Notes under the pieces: generated by a model
Database searches by the model: none
What the model was told of the DNA's origin: nothing
The model's input: the letters and a program-made list of their open reading frames with translations, nothing else
From: Adhaeribacter swui
Lineage (GTDB): Bacteria; Bacteroidota; Bacteroidia; Cytophagales; Hymenobacteraceae
NCBI RefSeq assembly: GCF_014217805.1
Contig: NZ_CP055156.1
Location: 4,718,585 to 4,782,584, forward strand
Direction of reading: 5' to 3'
DNA: 64,000 bases
Shown here: positions 59,319 to 64,000 of the stretch, one piece after another
Layout of the letters: each line of letters starts with the position of its first letter
How positions within the stretch are numbered: the stretch's first letter is position 1
Program-made: the position numbers and the translations under genes

Positions 59319-59786
59319 ATGAACGCTATTAATCCTTCAGTTGAAAAAACCGGGCTCCGTTATGGTATTTACGGAGGTATTGCCATGGTTATTTACTTTA
59401 TAATTTTAAAAATAATAGGCTTAGATAAAAACGATACCGTGCGCTTTTTATCCATGATTTTTGTGGTTATTGCTTCGGCTATGGCTATCTTTTATTTCTC
59501 GAAACATAAAACCAAGGGCATGTTTTACCTCAACGGCTTAGGTATTGGCTTTTTGGTAGGGCTGGTTGGGTCCGTGTTTTTCGGGATATTCTTATTTGTA
59601 TATTCTTACTTCATCGACCAAAGCTTTTTGTCTTCTTTGCGATTAATGGACTTTTTTGGCTCTAACTATTCGCCTTTAATGATTTTTGGTGCTAACTCTT
59701 TATTGGGTATTATAATAGGTACCTTTACCGGTTATATTACCATGATGTATTTCGACCGGAGCCGCCACGAATCTAAAGATTTTTAA
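59319..59786 (+). CDS. DUF4199-like membrane protein
   Basis: 155 residues with four predicted membrane helices (GIYGGIAMVIYFIIL, FLSMIFVVIASAMAIFYF, GLGIGFLVGLVGSVFFGIF, IFGANSLLGIIIGTFTGYI). The order and the short charged N-terminus fit the DUF4199 family of this phylum. Function unknown. A strong terminator follows. Confidence 0.75.
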   Translation: MNAINPSVEKTGLRYGIYGGIAMVIYFIILKIIGLDKNDTVRFLSMIFVVIASAMAIFYFSKHKTKGMFYLNGLGIGFLVGLVGSVFFGIFLFVYSYFIDQSFLSSLRLMDFFGSNYSPLMIFGANSLLGIIIGTFTGYITMMYFDRSRHESKDF

Positions 59787-59811
59787 AAATTACAGTTGCT
59801 ACTAATTTCTG

Positions 59812-59840
59812 GGCCAAAACTGCAAAGTTTTGGCCTTTTT
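59812..59840. terminator. Terminator between DUF4199 and the BamE-like lipoprotein genes
   Basis: Perfect 10-bp stem GGCCAAAACT/AGTTTTGGCC with a 4-nt loop and a T5 tail. It lies between the two convergent genes. Confidence 0.85.
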
Positions 59841-59843
59841 GTT

Positions 59844-60242
59844 TTAGGGCAATGGTTGTTCAAAAAGCACTTCGCTTACTTGTTCTAAGGCATTAAAGCG
59901 CACCGTTAACTTATTAGCCGATGACATTTTTCGTTTATTCTGGCATTGATCGCCCGGAAATAAATAATAATGGTAAATCCGTTGATTGCCCGCCAGCAAA
60001 GTTTCCAGATCTGGTTTACCCAGCACATCCATCAACTCCCGTATCGTTAATCCCCGTAAATCGCGCCGGATAATTTTTAACTTCGGCACCATTTTACTCC
60101 GGATATCCTGGCAGGCAAACGCATCGTTTTTCCAGGCTTGGGAATCAAAATCCGGAATGGTTTTCTTTGTCCGGCAACTAATCGTAATAACCTGACTTAA
60201 AAGGAAAATCAAAAAAATGATTATTTTAAATTTATAAAACAT
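59844..60242 (-). CDS. Small lipoprotein, BamE/SmpA-like
   Basis: 132 residues with a hydrophobic leader and a probable lipobox ITISC (Cys23). The core LRGLTIRELMDVLGKPD followed by NQRIYHYYL has the two-helix/strand pattern of BamE/SmpA-like lipoproteins, in which a GxT-xxxV-xxxLGxP motif recurs. Similarity is by pattern only. Faces the L,D-transpeptidase gene across a 127-bp divergent spacer, in keeping with a cell-envelope role. Confidence 0.7.
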   Translation of the reverse strand: MFYKFKIIIFLIFLLSQVITISCRTKKTIPDFDSQAWKNDAFACQDIRSKMVPKLKIIRRDLRGLTIRELMDVLGKPDLETLLAGNQRIYHYYLFPGDQCQNKRKMSSANKLTVRFNALEQVSEVLFEQPLP

Positions 60243-60369
60243 GCGCGGTCCGGACCTGGATAAAAATTTGTTTTAAAGCGGTTTTATGTACTGCCCGCTT
60301 TTATTTACTGGAACAAATTAAATAAAAAAGACTGTTGGTCGTTCATAATTTACCATTTTATAAAGGGGT

Positions 60370-61161
60370 ATGCATAAAAAATTAGGTTGGGCGGCTTTTT
60401 TCTTTTGTATTTTAGGTGCCTATATGGCCACTAGCTATGCGGCTGTTTCTTCTGGTAACAAACTTAAATCGGGCTCCGGCGCAATATCAACGGCGGTTAA
60501 AACCCAGGCTTTCGAAACGCATTTATGGCAGGTATACCAAAAAGCCGGGCTAGCTAAAACCAGTTTAAATTTAGCGGTTTACCGCAAAGCCCTGGTGGGT
60601 TATTATAACTTGCGAGCCAAAGCCGGAACTGCTATTAAGCCCATTGTCACTATTGTGGATTTCAGCCGGTCGAGCCGGCAGAAACGCTTGTGGGTACTGG
60701 ATTTAAAAAATCAGAAATTATTGTATTACACCTATGTAGCGCACGGCAAAGGCACCGGCGATGAATATGCCCGCTTTTTTTCGAATAAGCCTAATTCTTT
60801 TAAAAGCAGCCTGGGATTTTACTTAACCGCCCAAACTTACCAGGGCAAACACGGTTTGTCATTAAAATTAAACGGCCTCGATAAAAATTTTAATACCAAT
60901 GCGCTTTCGCGGGCCGTAGTTATTCACGGAGCCGATTACGTGAGCGAGCGATTTATTAAACAATACGGTAGGTTGGGCCGCAGTTTAGGCTGCCCGGCTT
61001 TGCCGGTAAAAGAAACCCAGGCCATTATAGGTGCCATAAAAAATAATTCGTGTTTGTACATTTACGGTGCCGATAAAAATTACGCTTCCCCGTACCTCAC
61101 CGAAGCATTAGCCATAGATACTTTTGCCGCCCAGTTTTTTCCGATGAAAGCTACATCCTGA
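60370..61161 (+). CDS. Murein L,D-transpeptidase catalytic-domain protein
   Basis: 263 residues with a signal peptide (~1-27). The catalytic domain shows the YkuD-variant signature: His in VVIHGADYVSERF and Cys in GRLGRSLGCPAL, with upstream RLWVLDLKNQKLLYY and AHGKGTG. The Cys/His pair forms a 3-3 or lipoprotein cross-link in peptidoglycan in canonical members. This periplasmic variant is widespread in Bacteroidota. It may remodel the wall; the exact cross-link type is not known. Confidence 0.88.
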   Translation: MHKKLGWAAFFFCILGAYMATSYAAVSSGNKLKSGSGAISTAVKTQAFETHLWQVYQKAGLAKTSLNLAVYRKALVGYYNLRAKAGTAIKPIVTIVDFSRSSRQKRLWVLDLKNQKLLYYTYVAHGKGTGDEYARFFSNKPNSFKSSLGFYLTAQTYQGKHGLSLKLNGLDKNFNTNALSRAVVIHGADYVSERFIKQYGRLGRSLGCPALPVKETQAIIGAIKNNSCLYIYGADKNYASPYLTEALAIDTFAAQFFPMKATS

Positions 61162-61183
61162 ATTAGAAATAAAATTTATTTTG

Positions 61184-61217
61184 AAGCCGCTCCTGCACCG
61201 CCTGGAACGGCTTTTTT
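61184..61217 (+). terminator. Weak terminator after the L,D-transpeptidase gene
   Basis: Arms GCCGCTCC and GGAACGGC (one mismatch) around a 10-nt loop, directly followed by T7. Confidence 0.6.
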
Positions 61218-61431
61218 TATTTACCATATTTTTTTGAAGATAATCTTGTTGCTGGAAAAGAAATTTTTTAAAAAATCCATTTTAAGGCGGCTTATTGGCT
61301 TTACTCTTACTCAAAACAACAGCAACTGGGGCGGTACAAGCATTGATAAAATATCTAAAGTATTTTTGTTGTGTAGCTATATAAATCATTGAAAGTAAAC
61401 TACCAACTTAAAATTAAAAACCCTTTTCATA

Positions 61432-61577
61432 AGCCGGATTACGCAGCATAAATTCTCTGAAGGTGCGGTGTAACTATCCGGCATTTTTAGCCGTTGATGT
61501 AGGAAGATAGGCGAGAAGCCACTTCCTCATGTCTGTATTGGTTGTACCGGGAGTACCCACCTCTCTGCCTTAAATCT
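61432..61577 (+). ncRNA. Candidate structured RNA or leader upstream of the M48 gene
   Basis: The segment is GC-richer than its flanks and full of complementary parts: CCGGAT (near 61434) with ATCCGG (near 61477); GGAAG with CTTCC around a GGCGAGAAGCC inner hairpin (near 61502-61528); GTAC-CGGGA-GTAC (near 61547); and AGGTG (near 61461) able to pair with CACCT (near 61559). It could be a small RNA such as a 6S-like molecule, or a cis-acting leader of the protease gene. I could not match it to a known riboswitch, SRP, tmRNA or RNase P. Confidence 0.3.
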
Positions 61578-61650
61578 TTTCAATCTGTGGTTACAATTCT
61601 TGCGTACAAGGTTGGTTTAACCAATAATTTATTCTGATTACAGCACTATT

Positions 61651-62463
61651 ATGGGAAATGCTTTAAAATACATTATTGCCTTGCTGATTGCGGGCTTTTC
61701 GCTGGTTACGTATTGGTGTAAGCGGGAAGAAAACACCATTACCGGCGAGGTGCAACACATTGATATGACCGTAGACCAGGAAATTGCCCTGGGCTTGCAA
61801 GCGGCTCCACAAATGGCCGCGCAATACGGCGGATTACATCCTGATCAACAAAAAGCATCTATGGTAAAAGAAGTAGGCCAGCGTATTGTGCAACAAACCG
61901 ATGCCGGTAAAACCCCGTACCAGTTTGATTTTCATTTACTCGCCGACGAAGAAACTATAAATGCTTTTGCGTTGCCGGGCGGTCAGGTATTTATTACGGC
62001 TGGCCTTTTAAACAAACTAAAAACTGAAGGGCAATTAGCGGGAGTTTTGGGCCACGAAATTGGCCACGTAGTTGCCCGCCACTCCGCACAGCAATTAGCC
62101 AAAGCTAAACTAACTCAAGGATTAGCGGGAGCCGCCGGTGTTGCCACCTACGACCCTGATAACCCACGCAGCGTAGCCGGTCCTATTGCGGCGGCGGCCA
62201 TTGCAAAACTAATGACCTTAAAATACGGCCGCGACGATGAATTGCAGTCGGATAATCTGGCGGTAAGATTTACCACGGCAGCGGGTTACGACCCTCGGGC
62301 CATGGTGCAGGTAATGGAAATTCTGGCGGCCTCGCGGGGCGGGGCTTCCAGCACGCCCGAATTTTTCCAAACGCACCCTAACCCGGAAAACCGGATTACC
62401 AAAATCGAACAAGCCATTAACCAGGAATTTCCGCAGGGTTTACCGGGTGGTTTAACGCCGTAG
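61651..62463 (+). CDS. M48-family zinc metalloprotease
   Basis: 270 residues. An N-terminal hydrophobic segment (YIIALLIAGFSLVTYWC) anchors or exports it; the Cys could be lipidated but the lipobox is poor. The zinc site is HEIGH in LGHEIGHVVARH, with the third ligand Glu in the downstream DDELQSDNLAVRF segment. The substrate-strand region FALPGGQVFITAGLLN is typical of BepA/LoiP/HtpX relatives. It probably degrades misfolded envelope proteins. Convergent with the cysteine desulfurase (25 bp between stops). Confidence 0.9.
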   Translation: MGNALKYIIALLIAGFSLVTYWCKREENTITGEVQHIDMTVDQEIALGLQAAPQMAAQYGGLHPDQQKASMVKEVGQRIVQQTDAGKTPYQFDFHLLADEETINAFALPGGQVFITAGLLNKLKTEGQLAGVLGHEIGHVVARHSAQQLAKAKLTQGLAGAAGVATYDPDNPRSVAGPIAAAAIAKLMTLKYGRDDELQSDNLAVRFTTAAGYDPRAMVQVMEILAASRGGASSTPEFFQTHPNPENRITKIEQAINQEFPQGLPGGLTP

Positions 62464-62488
62464 AATTTAAAATTTTTAAAAAATAGGT

Positions 62489-63652
62489 TTAATGCGCCGC
62501 TATTTGCCGCAATTTATCTACTACGTTGCGCACGTGCGTAATGGCATATTCTATTTCTTCAGCCGTTGTAAAACGGCTTAAACCAAATCGCAAAGAAGAA
62601 TAAGCAAAATCATCGCTTAAACCCAAGGCTTTTAGCACATAAGAGGGCTCGATGGCCGCCGAAGTACACGCTGATCCTGAAGATACTGCCAAATCTTTTA
62701 AGCCCAGCATTAAACTTTCGCCTTCCAGGTGTTTAAATGTAAGGTTGGTTACGTGGGGTAAGCGGTACATCTTAGAGCCATTGAGTTGGGTATCAGTAAT
62801 CTGTAGTAGTTCGGATTCCAGGTGGTCGCGGAGGGTTTTTAAACGGGTGTGGTCGTTGGGCATCTCCAGCAGGCACAATTCGCAGGCTTTGCCCAGACCC
62901 ACAATGCCCGGTACATTTAAGGTGCCCGAGCGCAGGCCGCGTTCGTGGCCGCCCCCGTCCATTTGCGCGGTAATTTTAACCAGCTGATTTTTTCGCCGCA
63001 CGTACAAAGCGCCCACGCCTTTTGGTCCGTAAATTTTATGCCCGGTAAAAGCCAATAAATCAATTTGATCAGCTTCTACATCCACCGGAATTTTACCTAC
63101 AGCCTGGGTAGCATCGGTCATAAACAAAATGCCGTGTTGATGGGCAATAGTAGAAATTTCACGGATCGGCTGGATAACACCTGTTTCGTTGTTCGCATAC
63201 ATTACCGCTATTAAAATGGTTTTCGGGGTAATGGCGGTTTCCAGTTCTTGTAAATCAATTAACCCTTCGGAATTTACTGGTAAATAGGTAACCTGAGCGC
63301 CCAGTTTTTCAAGGTGTTTGCAAGTATCCAGCACGGCTTTATGCTCCGTTACTGCCGTTATAATATGATTCCCTTTAGAGGCGTAGGTTTCAAATACGCC
63401 CTTTAGGGCCAGGTTCACCGATTCGGTAGCTCCCGAGGTAAAAACAATATCTTTGGGTTTACAATTAATTAAAGCGGCTACTTGTTCCCGGGCGAAATCC
63501 ACAGCTTCTTCGGCGGCCCAGCCAAATGCATGATTCCGAGAAGCGGCATTACCAAAGTGTTCCGTAAAATAAGGCAACAACGCATCCAGCACCCGGGGAT
63601 CTACCGGCGTAGTCGCGTTATTATCTAAATAAATTGGAAATTTTAACATCAA
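62489..63652 (-). CDS. iscS: Cysteine desulfurase (IscS/NifS family)
   Basis: 387 residues, PLP fold type I. The Schiff-base lysine is Lys206 (FTGHKIYGPKG), the stacking histidine is His104 (VTEHKAVLD) and the persulfide cysteine is Cys329 (SSGSACTSA) on the long mobile loop seen in IscS/NifS. It releases sulfur from cysteine for Fe-S cluster or tRNA thiolation. No iscU or other cluster genes are adjacent; a tRNA-thiolation role fits the mnmE found elsewhere in the window but is not required. Either of two adjacent ATGs could be the start. Confidence 0.93.
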   Translation of the reverse strand: MMLKFPIYLDNNATTPVDPRVLDALLPYFTEHFGNAASRNHAFGWAAEEAVDFAREQVAALINCKPKDIVFTSGATESVNLALKGVFETYASKGNHIITAVTEHKAVLDTCKHLEKLGAQVTYLPVNSEGLIDLQELETAITPKTILIAVMYANNETGVIQPIREISTIAHQHGILFMTDATQAVGKIPVDVEADQIDLLAFTGHKIYGPKGVGALYVRRKNQLVKITAQMDGGGHERGLRSGTLNVPGIVGLGKACELCLLEMPNDHTRLKTLRDHLESELLQITDTQLNGSKMYRLPHVTNLTFKHLEGESLMLGLKDLAVSSGSACTSAAIEPSYVLKALGLSDDFAYSSLRFGLSRFTTAEEIEYAITHVRNVVDKLRQIAAH

Positions 63653-63733
63653 AGTGTATTCTAGAATTTACTGGCCGCTAAAAAAACACCATTAGCCGGT
63701 TTTAGTTTTAACTTGCTTTAAAATTAAGTAAAA

Positions 63734-64000
63734 ATGGAAAAAGTAGAACATATTGGTATTGCGGTTAAGGATTTGGCCCGGGCTAACGAATTGTACGCGC
63801 AACTGCTGAACACCCAACCTTACAAAACCGAGGAAGTACCATCGGAAAAAGTAATTACTTCTTTTTTTAAAACCGGAGAAACCAAAATCGAGCTATTGGC
63901 GGCTACCGACGAAACCAGCGTTATTGCTAAGTTTCTTCAAAAAAAAGGCGAAGGGCTCCACCACATTGCTTTTGCTGTAGACGATATACAATCCGAAATG
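63734..64000 (+). CDS. mce: Methylmalonyl-CoA epimerase, 5' part (runs off the window)
   Basis: The first 89 codons of a VOC-fold protein: MEKVEHIGIAVKDLARANEL with the first metal-ligand His, and GEGLHHIAFAVDDIQSEM with the second His pair. This is the diagnostic start and middle of methylmalonyl-CoA epimerase, which interconverts the R and S isomers in propionate metabolism. It is divergent from the cysteine desulfurase with 81 bp between starts. Confidence 0.9.
   Translation, partial: MEKVEHIGIAVKDLARANELYAQLLNTQPYKTEEVPSEKVITSFFKTGETKIELLAATDETSVIAKFLQKKGEGLHHIAFAVDDIQSEM

Larger units (their letters stand above)
61162..61650. other. 489-bp spacer with a weak terminator and a structured leader
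   Basis: No protein gene. A weak terminator (61184-61217) closes the transpeptidase gene. A TATTTTTG box at 61361-61368 may start a transcript covering the structured segment 61432-61577, which precedes the M48 protease gene. Confidence 0.45.

Noticed and set aside
61432-61577. Cobalamin riboswitch, tmRNA, SRP RNA or RNase P RNA
   Set aside because: The conserved cores of these RNAs were looked for and not found on either strand.

Overview
The window is 64 kb of chromosome from a member of the Bacteroidota, most likely a Cytophagales/Hymenobacteraceae species close to Adhaeribacter. Evidence for this: a T9SS-type C-terminal sorting domain, a CzcA pump fused to a TolC-type channel, Bacteroidota-specific small families (DUF6660, lmo0937-like, DUF4199), almost no Shine-Dalgarno sequences, a TAnnTTTG-type promoter box, and AT-rich palindromic spacers. 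The genus is an inference. No rRNA, tRNA, CRISPR array or transposase gene was seen.

Region by region. (1) 1-12.1 kb, carbohydrate use: the 3' end of a GH39-like glycosidase, four tandem secreted CE1/enterochelin-esterase-like esterase genes (five catalytic domains), a PQQ dehydrogenase with a fused cytochrome c domain, a bicupin protein, a 0.7-kb imperfect inverted-repeat element, and a gluconolactonase-like SMP-30 protein. Together they suggest de-esterification of plant polymers and periplasmic sugar oxidation. (2) 12.7-14.9 kb: a secreted malectin/cadherin/kelch protein with a T9SS tail. (3) 15.2-27.4 kb, signalling: a stand-alone CheB-like methylesterase, a 2705-residue CheB-CheR-PAS/GAF-histidine kinase, and a GAF-PAS-histidine kinase. 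(4) 27.4-37.6 kb: a DUF2306 membrane protein, then a heavy-metal efflux cluster (Cys-rich DUF6660 protein, CzcA-TolC fusion, CzcB adaptor, Fur-family regulator, DUF3703, P1B-ATPase). Two TGCAA-N5-TTGCA palindromes lie at the two promoter positions of this cluster and may be its operators.

(5) 38.2-46.3 kb, the most interesting part: a decayed type I restriction-modification locus. hsdM has a 2-bp frameshift and a lost C-terminus, hsdS is absent, and hsdR has lost its 5' end, carries Gly-to-Arg in helicase motif I, and is interrupted by an in-frame stop and a palindromic insertion. In place of hsdS and the start of hsdR sits a visibly AT-rich gene for a 1159-residue NACHT NTPase with a putative PD-(D/E)xK nuclease-like N-terminus and its own terminator. 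It is a candidate bacterial NLR-like anti-phage gene that landed in the hsd locus.

(6) 46.5-64 kb, mostly housekeeping: mnmE and a thioredoxin-like protein; MntR/DtxR regulator and an Nramp-UspA fusion; fabH; a GT4 glycosyltransferase; dapD; 3-hydroxyacyl-CoA dehydrogenase; two tandem 50-residue lmo0937-like membrane proteins; a Pro/Gln-rich outer-membrane-type protein; an ABC-F ATPase; DUF4199; a BamE-like lipoprotein; an L,D-transpeptidase; an M48 protease behind a structured leader; an IscS/NifS-type cysteine desulfurase; and the 5' end of methylmalonyl-CoA epimerase.
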